This document shows, piece after piece, positions 43,126 through 51,410 of a stretch of DNA of 51,500 nt (within the stretch, counting starts at the first letter, position 1; every line of letters begins with the position of its first letter). This DNA comes from Clostridia bacterium. Lineage in GTDB: Bacteria; Bacillota; Clostridia; Oscillospirales; CAG-272. Location of the stretch: NCBI GenBank assembly GCA_017522795.1, contig JAFWXZ010000008.1, forward strand, positions 1 to 51,500, written 5' to 3'. Position numbers and translations under genes: made by a program. The notes below the pieces were generated by a model. The model saw only the letters and a program-made list of their open reading frames with translations. It was not told the origin of the DNA and did no database searches.

Positions 43126-44787
43126 ATGAAAAAAATATTTTTGTTTTTACTATTGTGCATATCCGTTATTTCGATAATGTCATGCTCAGCTCCTGATGAC
43201 ACGAATACCGATCAAAATAAGAACGCTTTTCTTGTCGAAAACGAGGATTATGTAGACCTTGCATCGAAATATGACGGAGAGTCGTTCGACTATAATAAGT
43301 TGCTTTGGTATATCAATGATCTTGCCGAGGTTCCTTTGCCGGATCCTTTTGTATATGTAGAAGATGATACATATTATATTGTCGGCACTAACGATAGAAA
43401 TGTCAATACAGTCGATTGCTATGTGACAAAGGATTTTTCTACGTATACACATTATCGTGATATATACGATCCATCTAAATACGGCGGCTGGGAAAATGAT
43501 TCTGCCGAGATTTATGCTCCGGAAATATATTGCTTTGACGGTGTGTACTATATGTACTATAGTGCCGATGATAAGCAGGGAGTGAGAAGATGCAGTGTGA
43601 CTGTTGCTGATAATCCGCTTGGCCCGTATAAGCCGTTAGTAAATGAGAGTGTTGATGGACTTAACTATCCTTTGTTTATGAAGGATGAAAACTCTGAAAG
43701 AGCACTTGATGCAACGGTGTTCACTGATGATGACGGTAAAATGTATATGTACTTTACAGTCACGTCTGATACGCAGCACATTGTGGGCGTTGAGCTTATT
43801 TCTCCTTATGAGGCGGATTGGTCTACCTATCGCGATCTTGTGATTCCCGGAACCGTCGATTCCGAGAGCGAGGAGCAGATCCTTGAGTGGGAGATGTATA
43901 GAGATAATAAGGTCAAGATCGCCGAGGCTCCCATTATGATAAAAAGTGAGGGGAAGTATTATCTCACCTATTCGGTCAACGGGTGCTGGAATAAGTATTA
44001 CAATGTTTGCTATGCGGTATCCGATACACCTCTCGGCAATTATGTAAAGCCTTATGAAGAGGGGAAGTTATGGACAAATCTTCTTATGGGCTTCCCCGGC
44101 ACACCCGATGAGGATGAGCTGATATACGGTCAGTGGGAGGGGTTTGCCTCGGGTACGGGACACCACAGCTTCTTTTACGTGGGTGATCAGCTTATGATCG
44201 GATACCACGCTCACAAAAATAGAGGTTGGAATTCCAAGTATTACACCCCAAGATATTTTGCTATTGACTACGTTCATTTTGATGAAAATGGCACTCCCTT
44301 CTGCAACGGTCCTACGTACTCGATTGTTAATCTGCCGGAAAATATCAGTGGATTTTCGAATGTTGCGGTCGGTGGCGTTGCCTATGGCAACAATGTTGAA
44401 AATGCTGAAAAATCCAACGATAATTATATAGTTGACTGTTATAATTTGGATAATAAGAATAACGAGGTTGCTTTGGGAGAAGGAGAATCGTATATAGAGA
44501 TCAAGCTTGATGATTCATATGAGATTAAAGCAATTTTGATTTATAACAGCGCTTATTACGATAGTTACATAACTGAAATTGAGTATATTGATTTCGGCAA
44601 CGGAAATATTGTTTATTATCCTCAGTTTTGCGAGGACTTTTATGTTAATGATGAAACGGAGTTTATATATCCTGGCAGCTGCTTTAACATTGAATTTATA
44701 AAAAACTTTAAAGCAGAAAGCGTTAGGATAGGCTTTAATCTGCCAAATGGCGGAAGCATTAATGAAATAGTTGTTTTAGGAAAATAA
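43126..44787 (+). CDS. Second GH43-family glycosidase lipoprotein, paralog of the 21932 gene
   Basis: A 553-residue lipoprotein (lipobox MSC, Cys20), the same length and layout as the gene at 21932. The catalytic base is probably Asp73 in PLPDPFVYVEDD, the modulator lies in ALDATVFTDDD, and the acid is Glu267 in IAEAPIMIKSEGKYYLTYS. IYAPEIYCFDGVYYMYYS, GFASGTGHHSFF and the F5/8-like tail (VDCYNLDN, YIEIKLDDSYEIKAILIYN) are shared almost word for word, so the pair arose by duplication and both kept the active site. They may differ in linkage or anomer. It begins seven bases after the GH2 stop and has no strong Shine-Dalgarno. Confidence 0.86.
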   Translation: MKKIFLFLLLCISVISIMSCSAPDDTNTDQNKNAFLVENEDYVDLASKYDGESFDYNKLLWYINDLAEVPLPDPFVYVEDDTYYIVGTNDRNVNTVDCYVTKDFSTYTHYRDIYDPSKYGGWENDSAEIYAPEIYCFDGVYYMYYSADDKQGVRRCSVTVADNPLGPYKPLVNESVDGLNYPLFMKDENSERALDATVFTDDDGKMYMYFTVTSDTQHIVGVELISPYEADWSTYRDLVIPGTVDSESEEQILEWEMYRDNKVKIAEAPIMIKSEGKYYLTYSVNGCWNKYYNVCYAVSDTPLGNYVKPYEEGKLWTNLLMGFPGTPDEDELIYGQWEGFASGTGHHSFFYVGDQLMIGYHAHKNRGWNSKYYTPRYFAIDYVHFDENGTPFCNGPTYSIVNLPENISGFSNVAVGGVAYGNNVENAEKSNDNYIVDCYNLDNKNNEVALGEGESYIEIKLDDSYEIKAILIYNSAYYDSYITEIEYIDFGNGNIVYYPQFCEDFYVNDETEFIYPGSCFNIEFIKNFKAESVRIGFNLPNGGSINEIVVLGK

Positions 44788-44802
44788 AAAGGAGCAATGA
44801 TT

Positions 44803-47604
44803 ATGAAAAAACAGACAAATCGTGTTTTAACGTTCACCTTCGCGCTTGTTTTAGTTCTTTCTATATTTGCTGTAACTATTAGTGCCGCCGATCCTTTGTG
44901 GGTAAGTAGCGGCATTTCAGATCCTACGGATTATGATTATTCCTTTGCGGTTGTCGGCGATACTCAAAAGCTTGTTGCTCATTATGCGAACAAGCTAGTC
45001 TTAGATCGCGGAGATGCTGATGAAATCAAGTACAAGGTTAATTACGACCAGCACGAGTATCCCGCAAACGATACCTTTGTGATGCTCTACGACTATATTA
45101 TAAATAATAAGGATTCCAAAAATATAGCCCATGTTTTCGGTCTTGGCGACATCACCGAGCGCGCATCAGTTTGGGACTGGGTACAGAAGGGTTGTCCTTA
45201 TGCTCCCGATGAGGAGTTTTCTATTGCTATAGAGCAATTCAAGCGTATGAAGGAGGCAGGTCTTGACTTCTCCCTTGTGCGCGGAAACCATGAGTCGTGG
45301 GATACTTATAACAAGTATCTTGGCACGGGCGAAAATGCGAGCGAGCTTGATTATGCGAATATGGTTGATGAGGTTTACACTCATTCCAACGGAACTGTGG
45401 ATTACACGAATACTATCCACTATTTTTCCGCAGGGAACCTCGACTATATGGTTATCACCCTTGACTACGGTGCAAGTGACGCGGTTTTGACATGGGCAGG
45501 TGAGAGAATTGCAGCCAATCCCTATAAAAATGTAATCATTACAACTCACGCATATATGCACGATGACGGGACGACCATCGACACCGGTGACTCTGTTGCG
45601 CCTTCAAGAGATTCCGACAACACCGTTTACGATAAGACCAATATCAACAACGGTGACGATTTATGGAATAAGTTTATTTCAAAATATCCCAACATCGTTC
45701 TTGCAATGAGCGGTCATCAGGGAACCGATAACGTGGTAATGACTCAGTGGACAGGTGACGCGGGCAACGTAGTTACCAATATGCTTATTGACCCTCAGGG
45801 TATGGATAAAACCTATTTTAACAACGGCTGCTCCGGTGCTGTTGCTATGTTATATTTCTCGAACGGAGGCAAGACTGTTGAAGTTCGCTATTGGTCTACC
45901 GCAAGAGAGTGCTATATAAAAACCTCTAATCAGTTTAAATTCAATATAAATACCATTGACGCAGATTATACTGTAGTTAATCGCGGTGTGGCAACTCTTC
46001 CCGATGCAGAAAAGCTTAACTTGGGTGATTACGAAAAGGTAACGGAGCTTTGGAAAATATACAGCAATATGTCGGACGCAAACAAAGCAAAGCTTGACGA
46101 TGCTGCAAAGCTTGTGGAAGCTCATGCCAAAATTCAATCCTTGACTCCTTCTGAGAAGTACACGATCACTTGGAGTATCAATGGCAAGACCGAAACGTCC
46201 ATCCACTCCTACGGTGAGAATCCTGTATTCGGTGGCTCCGCATACAAGTACGGCCACGAGCTTATCGGTTGGGCGACAGAGGAGAACGGCAAGGTTGCAG
46301 GTATTCCTATCGTGACCGAGGACGAGACCTACTATGCGGTATTCTCAGACGTCAGCCTTTGGGATGCCTTCATTCCTGAAATTTCTGAAGACGACACCGC
46401 AGACACCCTATTTGACGGTAAAGGAACAAAGGATGACCCATACCTTATTCAGTCGGCGGACGACCTTGCAAGACTTTCCGCACTTACCAAGGGAAAGAAC
46501 TACGGAAACAGCTCGGTTTACTTCAAACAGACTATTGACATTGATTTGAGAGAAGGAAACTGGCAGCCCATCTGCTCGGACATTGAATATCCTGACAATA
46601 AGTGGACAAGATGGTTCACGTTCTCTGCAAATTATGACGGAGATAACCACACAGTATATCTTAACGAATCTTCGATGAAATTGGCGTTTGGTCTTTTCGG
46701 TGGACTTAACGGAAGTGTAAGCAATCTTATAATTGACGGTAATATTAAATCCCTCGGTTATACGGGCGCGCTTGTAAGCCAGGCACATAACGGTGCGATT
46801 ATTACAAACGTTGTAAATAAGGCAAATATTAACGCAAACGGCAATCAGGTTGGCGGACTTGTGGGCAATATCTCAAACGAGGCAACAGTAACTATTACAA
46901 AATGTAAAAACGAGGGTAATATTGTTGCTAACGGTACCTTTGTCGGCGGTTTTGTCGGCGGCGGATATGCAACTGCTAAGATTTCCGATTCCGTGAATAT
47001 AGGAAATATTACCGGAAATTCTTTCGTTGGCGGAATGACGGGCGAGATATGGTTTAGCGGAACGGTTATCGGATGCAAGAACCTGGGAATTATTACTGCC
47101 GGCGGTCTCACAGCCCAAAAAAATGTCGGTGTCGATAACAAATACGCAGGTAACCTTGTGGGAAAAAGTAATCAGTTCTATACAGTCACTTGGGAGATAG
47201 ATGGCTCGTATTACTATGTTGATCTACCCGCGGGCTCGGAGGCTTGTTATGAAAGTACTCCCGTAAAAGATGGATACTCATTCTTGGGCTTTACTGTTTC
47301 GGAAAACGGTGATCCTATGACAGAGGAGGATATGCCTCTTGTAAGCGCAAACGTAACGTATTATGCAATATTTGTAAAGAATACAACTACTCCCGATCCT
47401 ACTCCTGACCCCGGTCCTACTCCTGACCCCGATCCTACTCCTGATCCCGATCCTACTCCCGACCCCGATCCTACTCCTGACCCCGATCCTACTCCCGACC
47501 CGATCCTACTCCCGACCCCGATCCCGATCCTACTCCCGATCCGGATAAAAACGAGGAAGAAAAAGAGAAACTTAATTTCTTTGAAAAAATTTGGAGAGCT
47601 ATAA
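44803..47604 (+). CDS. Secreted metallophosphoesterase with InlB-like and GLUG repeats, frameshifted tail
   Basis: A 933-residue reading frame with a classical signal peptide (cleavage after TISA, about residue 30). It has a calcineurin-like metallophosphoesterase domain (about 45-370: FAVVGDTQK, GLGDITERA, RGNHES, TTHAYMH, MSGHQGTD) closely related to that at 36173. An InlB/Listeria-Bacteroides repeat (about 450-515), DPYLIQSADDLARLS, GLUG units (about 620-785), a second InlB-like repeat (about 790-860) and a PTPDPDP linker follow. The linker has one base too few in a C-run near 47499, which shifts the frame to a basic nonsense tail. The restored frame runs to 47645 and ends with FFEKIWRAIINFFRKLFG, an amphipathic tail common in secreted Firmicutes proteins. 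ATG 44803 suits the RBS AAAGGAG. Confidence 0.83.
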   Translation: MKKQTNRVLTFTFALVLVLSIFAVTISAADPLWVSSGISDPTDYDYSFAVVGDTQKLVAHYANKLVLDRGDADEIKYKVNYDQHEYPANDTFVMLYDYIINNKDSKNIAHVFGLGDITERASVWDWVQKGCPYAPDEEFSIAIEQFKRMKEAGLDFSLVRGNHESWDTYNKYLGTGENASELDYANMVDEVYTHSNGTVDYTNTIHYFSAGNLDYMVITLDYGASDAVLTWAGERIAANPYKNVIITTHAYMHDDGTTIDTGDSVAPSRDSDNTVYDKTNINNGDDLWNKFISKYPNIVLAMSGHQGTDNVVMTQWTGDAGNVVTNMLIDPQGMDKTYFNNGCSGAVAMLYFSNGGKTVEVRYWSTARECYIKTSNQFKFNINTIDADYTVVNRGVATLPDAEKLNLGDYEKVTELWKIYSNMSDANKAKLDDAAKLVEAHAKIQSLTPSEKYTITWSINGKTETSIHSYGENPVFGGSAYKYGHELIGWATEENGKVAGIPIVTEDETYYAVFSDVSLWDAFIPEISEDDTADTLFDGKGTKDDPYLIQSADDLARLSALTKGKNYGNSSVYFKQTIDIDLREGNWQPICSDIEYPDNKWTRWFTFSANYDGDNHTVYLNESSMKLAFGLFGGLNGSVSNLIIDGNIKSLGYTGALVSQAHNGAIITNVVNKANINANGNQVGGLVGNISNEATVTITKCKNEGNIVANGTFVGGFVGGGYATAKISDSVNIGNITGNSFVGGMTGEIWFSGTVIGCKNLGIITAGGLTAQKNVGVDNKYAGNLVGKSNQFYTVTWEIDGSYYYVDLPAGSEACYESTPVKDGYSFLGFTVSENGDPMTEEDMPLVSANVTYYAIFVKNTTTPDPTPDPGPTPDPDPTPDPDPTPDPDPTPDPDPTPDPILLPTPIPILLPIRIKTRKKKRNLISLKKFGEL
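47390..47546 (+). repeat. 18-base tandem repeats coding PTPDPD
   Basis: About eight imperfect copies of an 18-base unit (CCTACTCCTGACCCCGAT type) that encode a Pro/Asp linker. One unit has GACCCGAT instead of GACCCCGAT near 47497-47503, which produces the frameshift in the gene above. Such runs are prone to slippage and to assembly error. Confidence 0.85.
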
Positions 47605-47671
47605 TTAACTTCTTCAGAAAGCTCTTCGGTCTTGAGGAAATATAAAAACTAAAACGTTTGAGGTCGGGTGT

Positions 47672-48691
47672 ATGAAAAAATATCTTTTGCCCAATACAGG
47701 TGATTTTTATAAGGCTAACCTGCATATCCATAGTAGCATTTCTGATGGCGAGATGAGTCCTGAGGAAATAAAAAAGGCATATATGGAGAAAGGGTACTCT
47801 GTAGTCGCCTTTACCGATCATGAGGTGATGGTTCCTCATCCTGAATTGACGGATGGTCATTTTGTGGCTTTGACGGCGACGGAAATCAGTGTCAACCAAA
47901 AAAGTGACTGTGATTTTTGCTATACCAAGGCATACCATCTTAACATTTATTCATCGGAAGAAAACAAAAGCTGCTTTAACTCCTTCGATAGCTCTAAGAT
48001 ATGGTTGAATCAATCGTTTCCTTTTATTACTCCCGAACAGAAAAATATAGGTATTAAGCGAATATATACAACCGATTGTATTAACGAGATTATATATATG
48101 GCTAACCAAGAAGGGTGCATTGTTTCCTATAACCATCCCGTTTGGTCTTTACAGGATTACACCGATTATATTGATTTGAAGGATCTTTGGGGAGTCGAGG
48201 TATACAACAATTTATGTGCAAAGGACGGACTTCTCGATTCTCCAAAACCCTTCGATGATATGTTAAAAAACGGTGAATGCGTTTTTCCCTTAGCAACCGA
48301 TGATGCTCACCATCTGCAGGATTGCTTTGGCGGATTCGTTATGATAAAAGCTGAGGAATTAATCTATAGCTCTATATTCAGTGCATTGAAAAACGGAGAT
48401 TTTTATGCTTCGTCAGGTCCTGAAATCTATGAATTGTCAATAGAAAAAGGTGTGATAAACATAAAATGCTCTCCCGTGTCTTTTGCTTGTGTTTCTACAG
48501 ATTGTAGATGTACTTATACAAAAAGAATGGATGATAGTCCTCTTACAGAAATAACCATTGATATTGGCGATTATTTAAAACGTGTTAACACTGATATGAA
48601 TAAGCGCGGATATATTCGCATTACTTTAACAGATGAAGTCGGTAGATCCGCTTTTAGTCGCGCATATTATATTAATGAAATAATGGAGTAA
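47672..48691 (+). CDS. PHP-domain phosphoesterase-like protein
   Basis: A 339-residue protein without a signal peptide. The PHP metal-binding motifs are present: NLHIHSSISDG (about 16-26), FTDHEVM (about 47-53), a Glu in LTATEIS, YNHPVW (about 153-158) and the TDDAHH segment (about 209-214). These belong to the trinuclear-metal PHP fold used by histidinol phosphatase and by 3',5'-nucleoside bisphosphate phosphatase. A C-terminal beta-rich part of about 90 residues follows. The product could be a phosphatase for sugar or glycerol phosphates released by the surface enzymes, although the family is broad. GAGGTCGGG precedes ATG 47672, and the galactokinase start lies three bases past its stop. 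Confidence 0.75.
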   Translation: MKKYLLPNTGDFYKANLHIHSSISDGEMSPEEIKKAYMEKGYSVVAFTDHEVMVPHPELTDGHFVALTATEISVNQKSDCDFCYTKAYHLNIYSSEENKSCFNSFDSSKIWLNQSFPFITPEQKNIGIKRIYTTDCINEIIYMANQEGCIVSYNHPVWSLQDYTDYIDLKDLWGVEVYNNLCAKDGLLDSPKPFDDMLKNGECVFPLATDDAHHLQDCFGGFVMIKAEELIYSSIFSALKNGDFYASSGPEIYELSIEKGVINIKCSPVSFACVSTDCRCTYTKRMDDSPLTEITIDIGDYLKRVNTDMNKRGYIRITLTDEVGRSAFSRAYYINEIME

Positions 48692-48694
48692 ACA

Positions 48695-49837
48695 ATGACA
48701 GCAATAGAATCAATTTTTAAAGAGGAGTTTGGCGCAGAGCCGGAGGCGATTTTCTCCGCAGCGGGACGTGTTAATCTTATCGGTGAGCATATCGACTATT
48801 GCGGTGGAAGGGTTTTGCCGGCCGCGCTTTCTTTGAAATGCCGTGTAGCAGTTAGGAAAAACGGTACTAGTATTTTGCGTATTGCCGCCACAACGATTGA
48901 TGCTCGTGCTGAGATAGATCTTACCAACACCGGCGCATACCAAAATCTTCCTTGGGGAAATTATCAGGCTGGTGTTGCAGATGAGATGAAACGCGCAGGA
49001 TATAATCTTGTAGGGTGCGATATTTTATACGATTGCACCGTTCCTTTTGGTAGCGGATTGTCATCATCGGCAGCCATAGAGGTCGCAACGGCATATGCTT
49101 TAGCTAAAATGGGTGGAAATAAGATTGATAAGGTAGAGCTTGCAGTCATTTCCCAAAGGGCAGAAAACAATTACTGTGGCGTAAATTGTGGAATAATGGA
49201 TCAGTTTGCATCCGCAAATGGCAAAAAGGATCATGCAATTCTTATTGATTGTGCTACTCTTGAATATGAGCATATCCCCCTGAATCTTGGGGATTTCGTT
49301 CTCGTTCTTGCCAATTGCAATAAGCCTCATAACCTCCGAGAAAGCAAATACAACGAGCGACGCGATGAGGTTGAGGTAGCGCTGAAAATATTAAAAACTA
49401 AAATTTCCTCAGATAATCTGTCGCAGATTTCCTCAGATACAGTTGAAAGATACAAAGATCTCCTTGGGGAAACGATATACCGACGCGCAAAGCACGTCAC
49501 CACCGAATGTGAGCGAGTTGCCAAAAGCGTAGAGGCTTTAAAGAACAATGATCTTGCTGGCTTCGGGCGGCTTATGTACGAGTCCCATGATTCGTTGAAA
49601 TATGACTACGAGGTGACGGGCAGAGAGTTAGATACTCTCGTAGAGGCCGCTAGGCTTCAGAAGGGATGCATAGGATCAAGAATGACCGGCGCAGGCTTTG
49701 GTGGATGCACAGTCAGCCTCGTAAAAAAAATTTGCGTTAATGAATTTATAGAAAATGTAGGACAGCGTTACAGATCTGTTATAGGATACGATGCATCATT
49801 TTATGTTGCAGATATAGCGGATGGAATTGTTGGCTAA
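48695..49837 (+). CDS. galK: Galactokinase
   Basis: A 380-residue GHMP-family kinase that phosphorylates galactose to galactose 1-phosphate using ATP in the cytoplasm. The galactokinase signature GRVNLIGEHIDYCGG (about 23-37) is clear, with the ATP loop PFGSGLSSSAAIE (about 113-125), the catalytic-base region CGVNCGIMDQFAS and the C-terminal MTGAGFGGCTVSLV. The length is normal. It is three bases after the PHP gene and 12 before galE, in one transcript. galT is not present in this window, so the Leloir pathway is completed elsewhere or by another uridylyltransferase. Confidence 0.95.
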   Translation: MTAIESIFKEEFGAEPEAIFSAAGRVNLIGEHIDYCGGRVLPAALSLKCRVAVRKNGTSILRIAATTIDARAEIDLTNTGAYQNLPWGNYQAGVADEMKRAGYNLVGCDILYDCTVPFGSGLSSSAAIEVATAYALAKMGGNKIDKVELAVISQRAENNYCGVNCGIMDQFASANGKKDHAILIDCATLEYEHIPLNLGDFVLVLANCNKPHNLRESKYNERRDEVEVALKILKTKISSDNLSQISSDTVERYKDLLGETIYRRAKHVTTECERVAKSVEALKNNDLAGFGRLMYESHDSLKYDYEVTGRELDTLVEAARLQKGCIGSRMTGAGFGGCTVSLVKKICVNEFIENVGQRYRSVIGYDASFYVADIADGIVG

Positions 49838-49849
49838 GGAGGAAGTAAA

Positions 49850-50839
49850 ATGTCTATTTTGGTTACAGGAGGAGCAGGATATATTGGCTCCCACACCGCG
49901 CTTGAGCTTATTAAATCCGGTTATGATGTGGTTGTTGTAGACAGTCTTGTCACAGGCTACAGAAAGGCTGTTCCCGATAAGGCAAGATTTTATCAAGGAG
50001 ATATTCGAGATTTTGCTTTTCTGGATAGTTTGTTTAAGAGCGAAAAAATTGATGCCATAGTTCATTTTGCGGCCTTCTCTCTGGTAGGCGAGAGCGTTTC
50101 AAACCCTTTAAAGTATTATGAGAATAATCTCTGTGGAACAAAGATCCTTCTCGATGCAATGGTGGCTAACGGAGTTAAGAAAATCGTATTTTCTTCCACC
50201 GCTGCTACATATGGCGAGCCTGAGAATATTCCGATACTCGAGAGCGACAGAACCTGTCCGACCAACCCATACGGAGAAACCAAGTTGGCTATGGAAAAGA
50301 TGTTTAAGTGGACTAGCGAGGCTCACGGAATGAATTTCGTGTCACTTAGATATTTTAATGCATGCGGAGCTGATCAGTGCGGAAATATTGGTGAGGCGCA
50401 TAATCCCGAGAGTCATCTTATTCCTCTTGTGCTTCAGGTTCCTAACGGAAAGAGGGAATCAATATCTATTTACGGCACCGACTACGATACTCCTGACGGC
50501 ACGTGTATTCGTGATTATATACACGTGACCGATCTTGCCGAGGCACACATCCTCGCTGTAAGGTATCTTTTGGACGGTGGTAAAAGCGATATATTTAACC
50601 TCGGTAACGGGGTTGGATACTCTGTAAGAGAGGTTATTGATGTGGCGCGCAGAGTGACAAATCATCCGATTCCCGCAGTGGAAACTCCCAGACGCGCAGG
50701 TGATCCCGCACGACTTGTGGCATCGAGCGAAAAGGCAAAGTCGGTTCTCGGTTGGAAGCCTGCCCATGATACCCTTGAGGAGATAATCTCCAGCGCTTGG
50801 AATTGGCACAAAAATCATCCTAACGGCTATGCCGAGTAA
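49850..50839 (+). CDS. galE: UDP-glucose 4-epimerase
   Basis: A 329-residue short-chain dehydrogenase/reductase-type epimerase that interconverts UDP-galactose and UDP-glucose with bound NAD. Present are the NAD-binding VTGGAGYIGSHT (about 5-16), the VHFAAFSLVGESVSNPLKYYENN region, SSTAATYG with its catalytic Ser/Thr, the Tyr-x3-Lys pair in NPYGETKLAME, and GTCIRDYIHVTDL. The length is normal. AAGGAGG lies before ATG 49850. It closes the 37 kb array and links galactose release to central metabolism. Confidence 0.95.
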   Translation: MSILVTGGAGYIGSHTALELIKSGYDVVVVDSLVTGYRKAVPDKARFYQGDIRDFAFLDSLFKSEKIDAIVHFAAFSLVGESVSNPLKYYENNLCGTKILLDAMVANGVKKIVFSSTAATYGEPENIPILESDRTCPTNPYGETKLAMEKMFKWTSEAHGMNFVSLRYFNACGADQCGNIGEAHNPESHLIPLVLQVPNGKRESISIYGTDYDTPDGTCIRDYIHVTDLAEAHILAVRYLLDGGKSDIFNLGNGVGYSVREVIDVARRVTNHPIPAVETPRRAGDPARLVASSEKAKSVLGWKPAHDTLEEIISSAWNWHKNHPNGYAE

Positions 50840-50870
50840 AAAATGTAATATTTAATAATAATGTGAAAAA

Positions 50871-50897
50871 AAGTGCCGCACATCCCGTGCGGCACTT
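50871..50897. terminator. Terminator hairpin, same sequence as at 10158
   Basis: AAGTGCCGCAC (50871-50881), loop ATCCC, GTGCGGCACTT (50887-50897). A seven-A run on the left becomes T7 on the minus strand, so it is best placed to stop the spore-protein transcript; it can also end the plus-strand galE transcript. Confidence 0.88.
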
Positions 50898-50953
50898 CCT
50901 AATTCTATATTATCTTAGAATTATAAATCGGAAAGGAAATGGTTTTGGCAAAA

Positions 50954-51154
50954 TTAGCCGTTGTTCTTAATAGAGTTCTCGTAAGACTCTACCATCTTCT
51001 TAACCATCTGACCACCTACAGAACCTGCCTGCTTGGAGGTGAGATCGCCGTTGTAGCCCTGCTTAAGGTTTACACCAACCTCACTTGCTGCTTCCATCTT
51101 GAACTTATCAAGTGCAGCTCTTGCTTCGGGAACATTTACTTTGTTCTTAGACAT
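50954..51154 (-). CDS. Alpha/beta-type small acid-soluble spore protein
   Basis: A 66-residue SASP that binds and protects DNA in the dormant spore. It has the family features: a short basic N-terminus, the helix ALDKFKMEAASEVGVN with the conserved germination-protease site region (E-A/V-A/S), the GYNGDLTSKQAGSVGGQMVKKMV core, and a short tail. The RBS AGGAG lies about 10 bases before ATG 51154. It is expected to be read in the forespore by sigma-G; I could not identify a sigma-G promoter with confidence. It shows the organism is a spore former. Confidence 0.93.
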   Translation of the reverse strand: MSKNKVNVPEARAALDKFKMEAASEVGVNLKQGYNGDLTSKQAGSVGGQMVKKMVESYENSIKNNG

Positions 51155-51195
51155 AAGAATTTAATCTCCTGTTTTTATTAAAATCTATATTAATC

Positions 51196-51225
51196 GAGCC
51201 CGCGGAATTAAACCCTTGCGGGCTC
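51196..51225. terminator. Hairpin upstream of the spore-protein gene
   Basis: GAGCCCGC (51196-51203) and GCGGGCTC (51218-51225) form an 8-base-pair GC-rich stem, followed on the plus strand by ATTTTC. It may be a second terminator insulating the rRNA operon to the right, or a leader structure of the spore-protein mRNA. Confidence 0.55.
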
Positions 51226-51347
51226 ATTTTCGCTTGCTCTGTTATTATTGTATCACAAATTCTACATAATATTATATGAAAAAAATGGTAGTTTTTGTAG
51301 CTGATTGAACAAATTTTAAGAAAAAAAGATTTTTTTTGAAAACCCCC

Positions 51348-51376
51348 TTGACAATTAAGGAACAGTATAGTATAAT
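51348..51376 (+). promoter_or_regulatory. Perfect-consensus promoter of a probable rRNA operon
   Basis: TTGACA (51348-51353) and TATAAT (51371-51376) with a 17-base spacer, preceded by A- and T-tracts (about 51312-51343) like an UP element. This is the strongest promoter in the window. Confidence 0.75.
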
Positions 51377-51410
51377 AGAAAAGCTTACAACCTTGTGAGC
51401 ACTTGATCAT

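Noticed and set aside
47390-47546. Regular short repeats considered as a CRISPR array
   Set aside because: Units are contiguous 18-base coding repeats with no unique spacers, and they encode a Pro/Asp linker.
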